Origin: Lachnospiraceae bacterium
GTDB lineage: Bacteria; Bacillota; Clostridia; Lachnospirales; Lachnospiraceae
Assembly: GCA_022791975.1 (NCBI GenBank)
Contig: JAAWAC010000044.1
Location: 62,001 to 126,000, forward strand
DNA: 64,000 nucleotides
Reading direction: 5' to 3'
The position numbers were made by a program, and so were the translations under genes. Under the pieces are notes generated by a model, which saw nothing but the letters and a program-made list of their open reading frames with translations, did not search any database and had not been told where the DNA came from. Below are positions 1-8,744 of this stretch, piece after piece (within the stretch, counting starts at the first letter, position 1; the number at the start of each line of letters is the position of its first letter).

Positions 1-218
1 TAAAGGTGATTGCAAAATCACTGGTGGAGCATCCCGAGGAAGTTGTTGTGACAGAGACAGAGAATGAAAAAAATATTCTCGTTGAACTTCGTGTGGCGCC
101 GTCTGATATGGGAAAGGTAATCGGCAAGCAGGGTCGGATTGCCAAGGCCATTCGCTGCGTTGTGAAGGCAGCAGCATCAAAGGAAGAGAGAAAAGTTGTG
201 GTAGAAATACTACAGTGA
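1..218 (+). CDS. khpA: KH-domain RNA-binding protein KhpA (YlqC family), probably 5'-truncated by the window edge
   Basis: Translation contains APSDMGKVIGKQGRIAKAIRCVVKAAA (KH GxxG motif); lies upstream of rimM-trmD. The reading frame stays open to the window edge (K-V-I-A-K), so the true start is likely upstream. Confidence 0.9.
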   Translation, partial: KVIAKSLVEHPEEVVVTETENEKNILVELRVAPSDMGKVIGKQGRIAKAIRCVVKAAASKEERKVVVEILQ

Positions 219-227
219 AAACAAAAG

Positions 228-252
228 GCGGGTGGAGACACCCGCTGTTTTC
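228..252 (+). terminator. GC-rich hairpin with short T run between khpA and rimM
   Basis: GCGGGTG-gaga...CACCCGC followed by tGTTTTcgatttt. Confidence 0.55.
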
Positions 253-340
253 GATTTTATATAGAGGAAGGCCTAACATACAGGTGCGTGCTACAGGATA
301 GGGAGAGGTCTTTCGGAAAAAGAGAGAAAAGGAGAGCGGT

Positions 341-853
341 ATGGAGCCATATTTACGGGTGGGGGTGATTGCCTCCACCCATGGACTGAAGGGAGAGGTC
401 AAGGTATTTCCCACCACAGACCATGTGGGCCGGTTTCAGGATTTGAAAAAGGTGCTGCTGGATACAGGGCGGGAGAAAAAGAGCCTGACGGTTACGCAGG
501 TGCGGTACTTTAAAAAACAGGTGATACTAAAATTTCAAGAATTTGACGATATCAATGAGATAGAGAAATACCGGGGCTGTGATCTGCTGGTTGACCGGAA
601 GGATGCAGTGCCCCTGGAGGAGAATGAGAACTTTATTGTGGATCTCATTGGCATGGCAGTGGAAACCGAGGAGGGAAAGCCCTTGGGAATCCTGACAGAC
701 GTGCTTCAGACGGGAGCCAACGATGTGTATGTGGTGGAGAGCCCGGAGGGAAAGGAGATTCTCCTTCCGGCCATCCCCGCCTGTATTTTGGAGGCGGATG
801 TGGAAAAACGGTGGATGCAGGTACATCTTTTGGAGGGACTGCTGGATTTATAG
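341..853 (+). CDS. rimM: 16S rRNA processing protein RimM
   Basis: RVGVIASTHGLKGEVKVFPTTD N-terminus and PRC-barrel-like C-terminus (DLIGMAVETEEGKPLGILTDVLQTGANDVYVV); adjacent to trmD. Confidence 0.95.
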   Translation: MEPYLRVGVIASTHGLKGEVKVFPTTDHVGRFQDLKKVLLDTGREKKSLTVTQVRYFKKQVILKFQEFDDINEIEKYRGCDLLVDRKDAVPLEENENFIVDLIGMAVETEEGKPLGILTDVLQTGANDVYVVESPEGKEILLPAIPACILEADVEKRWMQVHLLEGLLDL

Positions 854-877
854 GACTTCCTAAACAGGAGAGGAATC

Positions 878-2293
878 ATGAGGTTTCACGTATTGACATT
901 ATTTCCGGAACTAATAGAAAATACCTTTGGCACCAGCATTACGGGGCGGGGGCTGGAAAGTGGGAAGCTGGCCCTTCACACCGTAAATATCCGAGACTAT
1001 GCAGATAACCGGCATCACAAGGTGGATGATTCCCCTTATGGAGGAGGGGCCGGTCTGGTTATGCAGGCCGAACCGGTATACCGGGCTTGGGAGAGCGTGA
1101 GGAGGGAATGTGCGGGGGCTCCCCGGGTGATCTATGTGACGCCCCAGGGACACACCTTTCGCCAGGAGTTGGCCCGGGAGCTGGCCCGGGAGGAGGAGCT
1201 TATTTTTCTCTGCGGTCACTATGAGGGGATTGATGAGCGGGTGCTTAAGGAAATCGTCACCGATTATATTTCCATTGGGGATTATGTTCTCACTGGCGGG
1301 GAGCTGGCGGCTCTGGTAATGATGGACGCCATCGCCCGGCTGGTGCCTGGTGTGCTGCACAATCAGGAGTCGGCAGAGTTTGAATCCTTTCACAATAGCC
1401 TGCTGGAATATCCCCAGTACAGCCGGCCGGAAACCTGGCATGAGAAACAGGTGCCTAGGGAGCTGTTATCCGGAAATCACAAGGAGATAGAGGACTGGCG
1501 GCTAGAGCAGGCTAAAAAACGCACGAGAGAGCGGAGACCGGATCTCTATGAGGAATATGAGAGGCGTCAGGCCTGTGAAAGACAGCTGATGAAGCAGAAG
1601 CTTCTCCATACGGATATGCTGGAAAGCTTGCGGGCGGATAGAGGAAGGATCCTCCATTTTGAGGAGGAGAGCGTGGCGCTGGCAGATTGTGAGGGAATCT
1701 TTTATGTAACTGCAAAAGATCCAGAAGCCGGAGAAAAGATTCTGGAAAAAATTTCCAACAACAAGCAAAAACCCGCCCTTCTGGTACTACATCAGGAGTT
1801 TTTGGTGGAAAGGGCCAGGAAATTGCTGGGGCCTTTGGCGTGTGAAAGACGATTTCCCTATGTGTACACCCAAAAGCATCCTCTGCCCCGTTGCTATGGG
1901 GCAGAGATAAGGCCTCTTACGGAGTTGGAGGACCAGGAGAGAGAGGATGTGGCTAAGCTTGTCCAGGAGTCAGGCTGTGGACAGAGAAAAAAAGAGGCCT
2001 TCCTTGCCTGTTTCCGGAAGGGGAGGGTGTATGGAGCCTTTGTGGAAGGAAGGCTTCGGGGATTTATGGGCCAAAATCAGGCAGGGGACTTAGACTTTCT
2101 CTATGTGGGAGAGCTCTGGCGACGCAGGGGGATTGGCCGTGCCCTGGAGACCGCCTGGGTCAATCAGCTCTTAGGGCAGGGAGCCAGGCCCTTTGTATGG
2201 GTAGAGGAAGGGGAGGAGAGCAGTCGGCTCTTTCAGGAAAGTCTGGGGCTTTGTAGGGCTAAAAGCCCAGTGTGGATTTTGGCAAAGCCATAA
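878..2293 (+). CDS. trmD: tRNA (guanine37-N1)-methyltransferase TrmD fused to a C-terminal GNAT-type acetyltransferase domain
   Basis: N-terminal ~240 aa canonical TrmD (LTLFPELIENTFGTSITGRGLE, SPYGGGAGLVM, CGHYEGIDERV, SIGDYVLTGGELAA). C-terminal part has GNAT-like FLYVGELWRRRGIGRALETAWVNQ. Single uninterrupted ORF. Confidence 0.93.
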   Translation: MRFHVLTLFPELIENTFGTSITGRGLESGKLALHTVNIRDYADNRHHKVDDSPYGGGAGLVMQAEPVYRAWESVRRECAGAPRVIYVTPQGHTFRQELARELAREEELIFLCGHYEGIDERVLKEIVTDYISIGDYVLTGGELAALVMMDAIARLVPGVLHNQESAEFESFHNSLLEYPQYSRPETWHEKQVPRELLSGNHKEIEDWRLEQAKKRTRERRPDLYEEYERRQACERQLMKQKLLHTDMLESLRADRGRILHFEEESVALADCEGIFYVTAKDPEAGEKILEKISNNKQKPALLVLHQEFLVERARKLLGPLACERRFPYVYTQKHPLPRCYGAEIRPLTELEDQEREDVAKLVQESGCGQRKKEAFLACFRKGRVYGAFVEGRLRGFMGQNQAGDLDFLYVGELWRRRGIGRALETAWVNQLLGQGARPFVWVEEGEESSRLFQESLGLCRAKSPVWILAKP

Positions 2294-2479
2294 GAATTGT
2301 TATAAAAAGAAAATCGCAAGATAAGACATATGTGGGGCAATTTTGTGAATTCCTTCTTAAAAGAGAATATGCTAGGATATGCCTGTAAAGCAGATGAGGG
2401 CTTGCAGGCATTTTTGTCTGGGGCAAAGCAATAGAAGTCTGTAAGACATTCCAGATATCTGGGATATGGCATAGAAACG

Positions 2480-3355
2480 ATGGGGGATACACAGATGAAA
2501 AACGGGATCAAGCAGAAAAAAATAGGGGGAGCTCTGGGACTTTTGTGCGCCACGCTCCTCTGGGGATTTTCCTTTGTGGTGGTGAAGGATTCTACCAGCC
2601 GTTTGCCGGTGATGTATCTTCTGGCCATGCGCTACAGTCTGGCCAGCCTGGGCATGATAGTTCTTTTTGGCAAAAGGCTTCGGCAGGTATCCACAACCGT
2701 TCTCAGGCAGGGGGCAGTGTTGGGATCCCAGCTGTTTGTAAGCCAGTTTTTTCAGACTCTTGGCTGCAAGCATACCACCGCGGGAAAGAATGCATTTTTA
2801 ACAGCCATATACGTGGTTTTGGTGCCTTTTTTGGGGTGGTGGCTGGAAAAGCAGCGGCCAGGGAAAAAGAATCTGGCGGCAGCTGTGCTGGCCCTGACAG
2901 GGATCGGGCTTTTGTCTTTGCAGGGAAGCATGGCGCTACAGCTGGGGGACGGTCTGACCCTTGTGTGTAGCCTGGGGCTGGCTCTGCATATTGTGTTTAT
3001 TGCAAGATATACCCAAAAGAGCGATCCGGTGCTACTGACCCTTTTGCAGTTTGCCTTTGCGGGACTGTATACCTGGAGTGTCATTGCAGTGGCCGGGGTG
3101 CCCTTTCCCATGCAGCTTTTGGAGCCGGCTCTGGGAGCCCGGATGGTATACATTGGTATATGTAGCACCATGACAGGATTTTTGCTCCAAACCACCTGCC
3201 AGAAATACACAAGCCCCAATCTGGCCTCTGTAATCCTGTCCATGGAGGCGGTATTTGGAATGGTATTTTCTGTAATTCTTCTAAAGGAGCCCTTTACCAT
3301 AAGGATACTGGCCGGAGCTGTGTGTATGCTGGCATCCATGCTGTTGGCCGCATAG
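2480..3355 (+). CDS. DMT/EamA-family transporter
   Basis: Hydrophobic multi-TM protein; LLCATLLWGFSFVVVKDS and C-terminal SVILSMEAVFGMVFSVILLKEPFT typical of EamA repeats. Confidence 0.9.
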   Translation: MGDTQMKNGIKQKKIGGALGLLCATLLWGFSFVVVKDSTSRLPVMYLLAMRYSLASLGMIVLFGKRLRQVSTTVLRQGAVLGSQLFVSQFFQTLGCKHTTAGKNAFLTAIYVVLVPFLGWWLEKQRPGKKNLAAAVLALTGIGLLSLQGSMALQLGDGLTLVCSLGLALHIVFIARYTQKSDPVLLTLLQFAFAGLYTWSVIAVAGVPFPMQLLEPALGARMVYIGICSTMTGFLLQTTCQKYTSPNLASVILSMEAVFGMVFSVILLKEPFTIRILAGAVCMLASMLLAA

Positions 3356-3357
3356 CT

Positions 3358-4203
3358 TTAGGAATGCAGTCGCTTCAGGTATTCTGTGGGGCTTAGGCCC
3401 ATATGCTTCTGGAAGGCCTTGTAAAAGTAGCTATAGCTGTGAAAGCCTGCGTCCAAAGAGGCCTGGCTGCAAGAAAGACCGGCGGCTATGAGCTGAGCAC
3501 TGTGGAAAATCCGTTTTTCCACAATATAGCCATTCAGGGTATGGTTGGTCACCTGCCTAAAGATCCGACAGAGATAATAAGAGCTGTAGCCAGTTTCCCG
3601 GGCCAGAGAGTCCAAGCTTAAATCCTGATCCAGATGGGTATGGATATAGCTGACCAGCTGGGACACCAGGCCTGCGTGGCGGGAGCTGGTATGATTCAGG
3701 TGGACACCGTCATAGCAGTCCCGGTAAAGGCAGGCCAGAAACTGATGGATCAGGGCCTGCTCCAGAAGATCCCGTCCGGGAACCGGGGACAATTCTCGGA
3801 GTTGGGCCAAAAGCTTTTCATAGTGTTCCATTTGCTCCTCTGTGAGGGAGAGGACGGGATAGTTTTGGTTTTCATTGGAAAAAATATCCAGTATATTAGA
3901 AGTCAGGGTGCCATAGGAGAGCAGAAGATGAGGGTGGATACTTAAACAGAAGCGTTCATAGCCAGAGTTCTTGCTGTACAAAAGCGTGTGAGGCTCAAAC
4001 ATGGGGATCATAGCCACAGAGCCCTTGTGGACCATATACTCTCTATCCCGAATCAGAAATGTACCCCCATCCCCCAGATAAAAACTGATTTCATAGAAAT
4101 CATGGTAGTGAAGACCTGTGGGCAGCTCCCTTTCCGCGTTTCGGAAAAGACAGTCATAGTCACCTGTATAGAGGGCAGCGTGGGACAGAAATTTTGCTCT
4201 CAT
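3358..4203 (-). CDS. AraC-family transcriptional regulator with N-terminal cupin-like domain
   Basis: C-terminal double HTH: LSLDSLARETGYSSYYLCRIFRQVTNHTLNGYIVEKRI...YFYKAFQKHMGLSPTEYLK. Start placed at MRAKFLSH rather than the longer ORF start, which overlaps the LacI gene. Confidence 0.88.
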   Translation of the reverse strand: MRAKFLSHAALYTGDYDCLFRNAERELPTGLHYHDFYEISFYLGDGGTFLIRDREYMVHKGSVAMIPMFEPHTLLYSKNSGYERFCLSIHPHLLLSYGTLTSNILDIFSNENQNYPVLSLTEEQMEHYEKLLAQLRELSPVPGRDLLEQALIHQFLACLYRDCYDGVHLNHTSSRHAGLVSQLVSYIHTHLDQDLSLDSLARETGYSSYYLCRIFRQVTNHTLNGYIVEKRIFHSAQLIAAGLSCSQASLDAGFHSYSYFYKAFQKHMGLSPTEYLKRLHS

Positions 4204-4265
4204 AAATACTCCTTTTGAACGTATGTTTTTTTGTGACGGGTGTCCTTTATAACAGAAATTAATGG

Positions 4266-5312
4266 CTAAACACGTTGCGGGCTGCCTTTCTCCGTGGTAT
4301 TCCGGTGAATTAAAATGGGTGTGATGACCTTGTGAATAGGTTTTGCTAAGGGAACCGGCCGTCTCTTCTTCTGTTCGTTCATCTGACTTACCAAAAGACG
4401 CATAGCTTCCCACGCAATTTTTTGTATCTGTTGCCCTACGGTACTGATGGGAATGACAGCTTCGCTGGAAATTGGTGAACCATCAAAGCCTATAAGGAAA
4501 TAATGCTCAGGAAAGGCGCCATATTTTTGGATACACAGATTTAGAAATATATTTGCATGGGTATCATTGGAAATAAAAATGCCCTTTTGCTTTCCTTCCA
4601 TACCCTCAATTTCTTCCATAACCTCTGTTAAGTCCTTTTTAATGGATTGATAGGTATTCCCAAAGTTTTTGTAGATGATTTTATGATTGATGTCAGCTTC
4701 TTTACAAATATCAAGAAAGCCCCTGATACGTCCATAGGCAGGAAAGTCCGACGCAGTAGGGGAGTTTACATGGATCAGGACATCGCATTTTTTTCTGATA
4801 AGCAGACTGGTAGCCTGAACCCCACCCATGTAGTTGTCGGTATTGACACTACAAATGTATTGGTTTTCTCGTTCAATAGACACGATGGGAAGGTGCAGGC
4901 TAGCCAGCTCTTTTGAAGAAAGAGTCTGACTTAAAACAATCAGGCCCTCGATATTGTAAGCAAGAAGCTCCTGGATATATCTGCGCTCAGCTTCTTCATC
5001 TTCATTTCCCACAAAAACCAAAAATTTATAGCCAAACTCCTCATAGGTCAGTAAAAGCTGGTTCAGCATTTCAGAATAGTAGTGATTGCTTAAATTTGGA
5101 ATGATGATTCCCACAAATTCCGTTTTTCCGTTTGCAAGAATCCGGGCCACCTTGTTTTCTTTATAATTTAATTCACGCAGGGCTTTTGCTATGGTATCCT
5201 GGTTTTCAAGGGTGAGGGAATCTGGATTGTTGAAATATCTGGATATGGTAGTTTTGGAAAAGCCAGTATGTTTGGCGATATCATCGAATGTGACGTTTTT
5301 TTTTCTGCGCAT
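4266..5312 (-). CDS. LacI-family transcriptional regulator (probable sucrose operon repressor)
   Basis: N-terminal VTFDDIAKHTGFSKTTISRYFNNPDSL; periplasmic-binding-like core; divergent from the sugar ABC/GH32 operon. Confidence 0.93.
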   Translation of the reverse strand: MRRKKNVTFDDIAKHTGFSKTTISRYFNNPDSLTLENQDTIAKALRELNYKENKVARILANGKTEFVGIIIPNLSNHYYSEMLNQLLLTYEEFGYKFLVFVGNEDEEAERRYIQELLAYNIEGLIVLSQTLSSKELASLHLPIVSIERENQYICSVNTDNYMGGVQATSLLIRKKCDVLIHVNSPTASDFPAYGRIRGFLDICKEADINHKIIYKNFGNTYQSIKKDLTEVMEEIEGMEGKQKGIFISNDTHANIFLNLCIQKYGAFPEHYFLIGFDGSPISSEAVIPISTVGQQIQKIAWEAMRLLVSQMNEQKKRRPVPLAKPIHKVITPILIHRNTTEKGSPQRV

Positions 5313-5391
5313 ATGAAATCATCCTCTCACAATGTTTCCTTATTTATGTAAGTGAGTATAGCAGAAATTTCAGTGTGGAGCAATACAAAAT

Positions 5392-5405
5392 CGGTTACAT
5401 AACCG
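5392..5405. promoter_or_regulatory. Candidate LacI-family operator O1
   Basis: CGGTTA-ca-TAACCG inverted repeat with perfect 6-bp arms. Confidence 0.65.
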
Positions 5406-5473
5406 GTTTTATATATTGTGCATAAAATTGGAAGCCTCAAATAGTACAGATTGTCAAAATTACTTTTTGTTTA

Positions 5474-5502
5474 TTGACATAAGATATTCCCTATGTTATG
5501 CT
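5474..5502 (+). promoter_or_regulatory. Sigma-A type promoter of sugar ABC/GH32 operon
   Basis: TTGACA - 17 bp - TATGCT. Confidence 0.75.
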
Positions 5503-5513
5503 CAGAAAGTAAA

Positions 5514-5549
5514 GTTACCGGTTACTTAACCGATTACGTTACCGATAAC
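5514..5549. promoter_or_regulatory. Overlapping operator cluster (O2 plus degenerate O3)
   Basis: CGGTTA-ct-TAACCG (5519-5532) immediately followed by degenerate CGATTA-cg-TTACCG (5531-5544) and GTTACCGATAAC. Confidence 0.6.
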
Positions 5550-5583
5550 TAGAATGAGAAATATGATTAAGGAGGAAAGCAGT

Positions 5584-6954
5584 ATGACAAGAAAAATGAT
5601 GAGATTTTTGACTTTGCTGTTCATGTCAGTGTTTGTAGTGACGGCATTAACTGGCTGTCGGTTTGGATTTGCCAGCGATCCGGATGATCCAAACGCAGTA
5701 ACAGAGCAAGTGCCTATTGACACTTCAGTGGATACCTTTCCATATGATTCAGGGCTTGCAGGAACAGACATTGTACTTTTAAACACGAAGGCAGAAATCC
5801 AGGTGGCATTGGAGGAAATGGCACAGGTCTTTGAAGAACGGTCGGGGGTACATGTGGAGGTAATGCCTGTCATGGATGGAGAATCGCCTTACACCAAAGT
5901 GGTAAGCCTTTATAATTCGGGCAATCCACCAACCTTGTCTATACTGGATACCACAGACGTGATTGCTTTGGCACAAGAAAAGGCAGAAGAGCTTGGTGGT
6001 GAGGCATGGACAGCAGAAGCGGAGGAATACTTAACGAAGGTGGACGGAGTAGTATATAGTTTTCCCCTGTGTATTGAAGGAAGGGGAATTATATACAATA
6101 AAGCAGTCATTGAAAATGCATTGAAGGAAGAATTTGATCCTTCTGCTGTCAAGACGCAGGAGGACTTTGTGACACTGCTAGACAGACTTGTGCAGGCTGG
6201 AATTGAAAAACCGGTTTCCATGGCGAAGGAGGACTGGTCCCTGGGAGCGCACCAACTTCAGTATATTTATGAGACCTATGACGGGACCTCAGAGGGAACG
6301 CAGAAAGTAATCGAGGGGATAAAAAATGGGGAAATCCAGCTAAGTGAATACCAAAGGTTGAATGAATTTTTGAATATGTTTGATATCTTGAAAAAATATA
6401 ATGTTGCCTGGAAAGATCCACTAGGTGCCGACTATGACGAAATGGCGATTGATCTGGCAGATGGTAAGACTGCTTTCTGGTTTAATGGAAATTGGGCATG
6501 GCCGAATCTTTCGGAGGCCGGAGCACAAAGTGATGAGGAATATGGCTTTTTACCGTATTTCTTAAACAATGACGAAAGTGATTTTGCCAATCAGATGATT
6601 CAGGGCTCACCCTCCAAACAGATCATGATGGATGGCAGAATGGCATCTGAGGCACAAAAGGCTGCGGCAAAAGAATTTTTAAACTGGATTGTCTATAGTG
6701 AGGTGGGGCAGCAGATGCTGGTAAGAACCTGCAATTTGATCCCGCCATTTAAGAATAATCCATATGAACCGGGGGATCCCTTGAGCCGTGATATTTATGA
6801 GCATGTCCAGACAGGCAGGGCCTTTAATGCTTCAGCTATTGTGCCAAATGACCATTGGTCCGTTCTTGGAGGCGCAATGCAGAAATATCTGGCAGATCGG
6901 TGTGACAGAGAAGAATTCATGCAGTCTATAACGAGATACTGGAAAGAGCAGTAA
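5584..6954 (+). CDS. Sugar ABC transporter substrate-binding lipoprotein
   Basis: Signal peptide with lipobox-like TALTGCRFG; SBP family 1 features; followed by two MalF/MalG-type permeases. Start chosen after AAGGAGG. Confidence 0.9.
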   Translation: MTRKMMRFLTLLFMSVFVVTALTGCRFGFASDPDDPNAVTEQVPIDTSVDTFPYDSGLAGTDIVLLNTKAEIQVALEEMAQVFEERSGVHVEVMPVMDGESPYTKVVSLYNSGNPPTLSILDTTDVIALAQEKAEELGGEAWTAEAEEYLTKVDGVVYSFPLCIEGRGIIYNKAVIENALKEEFDPSAVKTQEDFVTLLDRLVQAGIEKPVSMAKEDWSLGAHQLQYIYETYDGTSEGTQKVIEGIKNGEIQLSEYQRLNEFLNMFDILKKYNVAWKDPLGADYDEMAIDLADGKTAFWFNGNWAWPNLSEAGAQSDEEYGFLPYFLNNDESDFANQMIQGSPSKQIMMDGRMASEAQKAAAKEFLNWIVYSEVGQQMLVRTCNLIPPFKNNPYEPGDPLSRDIYEHVQTGRAFNASAIVPNDHWSVLGGAMQKYLADRCDREEFMQSITRYWKEQ

Positions 6955-6972
6955 TGGGAAGGTGGATAAAGT

Positions 6973-7845
6973 ATGAAATCAAAAGACAGAATGAAAGATT
7001 TTGGGATCTTTGCGTTACCAGGTATGTTTTGTTTCTTTACTGTTGTGATGATACCATTCATCTATGGGATCTATCTGACATTCACTGATTGGAATGGGGT
7101 ATCCCAGGTGAAAAATTTCATTGGGATAAAGAATTTTGTAGGTGTAATACGTGATACTCAGTTTTGGGTGTCCTTGCTTCTGACTTTTCAGTATGTTATT
7201 TTAGTGGTTATTCTGGTAAATATAATTGCGTTTGCCATAGGATTTCTTCTGACAAGGGGAATAAAAGGACAGAATTTTTTCCGGACAGGATTTTTTACGC
7301 CTAATCTGATTGGTGGAATTGTACTGGGGTATATCTGGCAATTCGTTTTTTCCAGGGTGCTTGTAGGAATCGGGGAAAACACCGGTTGGGGACTGTTTGA
7401 GAGCTCATGGCTCTCTGAGCCGGATAAAGCCTTTGCGGCACTTGTCCTGGTATCTGTCTGGCAGCTGTCCGGATATATGATTTTAATATATGTAGCCGGT
7501 TTTATGGGGTTAAGCGAAGATGTTATGGAGGCGGCCAGCATTGATGGAGCCAGTGGATGGGTTAAGTTAAAAAATATTATCCTTCCTCTTATGATGTCGT
7601 CCATCACCATCTGCCTTTTTCTCACGCTTTCAAGAGCGTTCATGGTATACGACATGAATCTATCCCTGACAGCAGGCGGACCTTATGGAAGTACGGAAAT
7701 GGCTGCAATGCATGTGTATGAAAAGGCATTTACATCCAGACAGTTTGGTATTGGACAGGCGGAGGCATTAATTTTGTTTCTTGTAGTGGCATGTATCAGT
7801 GGATTGCAGGTATATTTGACGAAAAAACAGGAGGTGGAGGCATAA
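6973..7845 (+). CDS. Sugar ABC transporter permease (MalF/UgpA type)
   Basis: Multi-TM; EAASIDGASGWVKLKNIILPLM (EAA motif). Confidence 0.92.
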   Translation: MKSKDRMKDFGIFALPGMFCFFTVVMIPFIYGIYLTFTDWNGVSQVKNFIGIKNFVGVIRDTQFWVSLLLTFQYVILVVILVNIIAFAIGFLLTRGIKGQNFFRTGFFTPNLIGGIVLGYIWQFVFSRVLVGIGENTGWGLFESSWLSEPDKAFAALVLVSVWQLSGYMILIYVAGFMGLSEDVMEAASIDGASGWVKLKNIILPLMMSSITICLFLTLSRAFMVYDMNLSLTAGGPYGSTEMAAMHVYEKAFTSRQFGIGQAEALILFLVVACISGLQVYLTKKQEVEA

Positions 7846-8705
7846 TGGGGAAAACCAGAATTGGTGGAAATAAAAGACATATTGTAAATTTCTTATCAAT
7901 GACAGGGCTAACGCTTATTTTTATAGCATACATGTTTCCCTTTCTGATGGTAATCATCAACTCTCTGAAGCAGAAAAGAGATATTATAAAAAGTCCTTTT
8001 TCCTGGCTGTTTACTATCAAAGGATTGTCTTTTGACAACTTTGTAAAGGCATTTACTCAGATGGATTTTTTAAATGCCATTAAAAACTCTCTGTTTGTTA
8101 CAGGCTCAGCAACCATACTTGTGACAGTATTTGCGGCTATGCTTGCCTATTATATTGTAAGGCACAGGAACGCAATGTCAAAAGTGACATTTGTATTAAT
8201 GGTGGCGTCCATGATTATTCCCTTTCAGGCAATTATGATCCCATTGGTAAGCATTTATGGTGGAACACTAAATATACTAAATCACAGGCCAACTCTGATC
8301 TTCATGCATGTAGGCTTTTCCATGTCTATGTCCGTATTTATGTTCCATGGATATATCAAAGGAAATGTGCCCATCGCATTGGAAGAGGCAGCATGTATTG
8401 ACGGATGCACCCATGTACAGACGTTTTTTAAGATTGTGTTTCCCCTGCTGAAACCGATTATCTCAACTATGGTTATCTTAAATGCACTGGCATTTTGGAA
8501 TGATTTTCTTTTGCCATCACTGGTTCTGACAGATAAAAAGCTCTTGACGCTGCCGCTCTCTACATACAGCTTTTATGGAACATATTCTGCAGATTATGGA
8601 ACTATTATGGCTGGACTCCTTTTGTGTGTTCTGCCGATTTTAATTCTTTATGTGGTATTGCAGAAACAGATTATCGGCGGCGTTGTGGCAGGAGCAGTAA
8701 AATAG
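7845..8705 (+). CDS. Sugar ABC transporter permease (MalG/UgpE type)
   Basis: Multi-TM; EEAACIDGCTHVQTFFKIVFPLLKP (EAA motif). ATG at 7845 overlaps the upstream stop by 1 nt. Confidence 0.92.
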   Translation: MGKTRIGGNKRHIVNFLSMTGLTLIFIAYMFPFLMVIINSLKQKRDIIKSPFSWLFTIKGLSFDNFVKAFTQMDFLNAIKNSLFVTGSATILVTVFAAMLAYYIVRHRNAMSKVTFVLMVASMIIPFQAIMIPLVSIYGGTLNILNHRPTLIFMHVGFSMSMSVFMFHGYIKGNVPIALEEAACIDGCTHVQTFFKIVFPLLKPIISTMVILNALAFWNDFLLPSLVLTDKKLLTLPLSTYSFYGTYSADYGTIMAGLLLCVLPILILYVVLQKQIIGGVVAGAVK

Positions 8706-8744
8706 AATTTATGTCGTCGACCGAAGGGAGGAAAGAGGATTGGC

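Noticed and set aside
911-1441. 176-aa minus-strand ORF
   Set aside because: Entirely antisense to the conserved trmD domain; no domain or RBS support.
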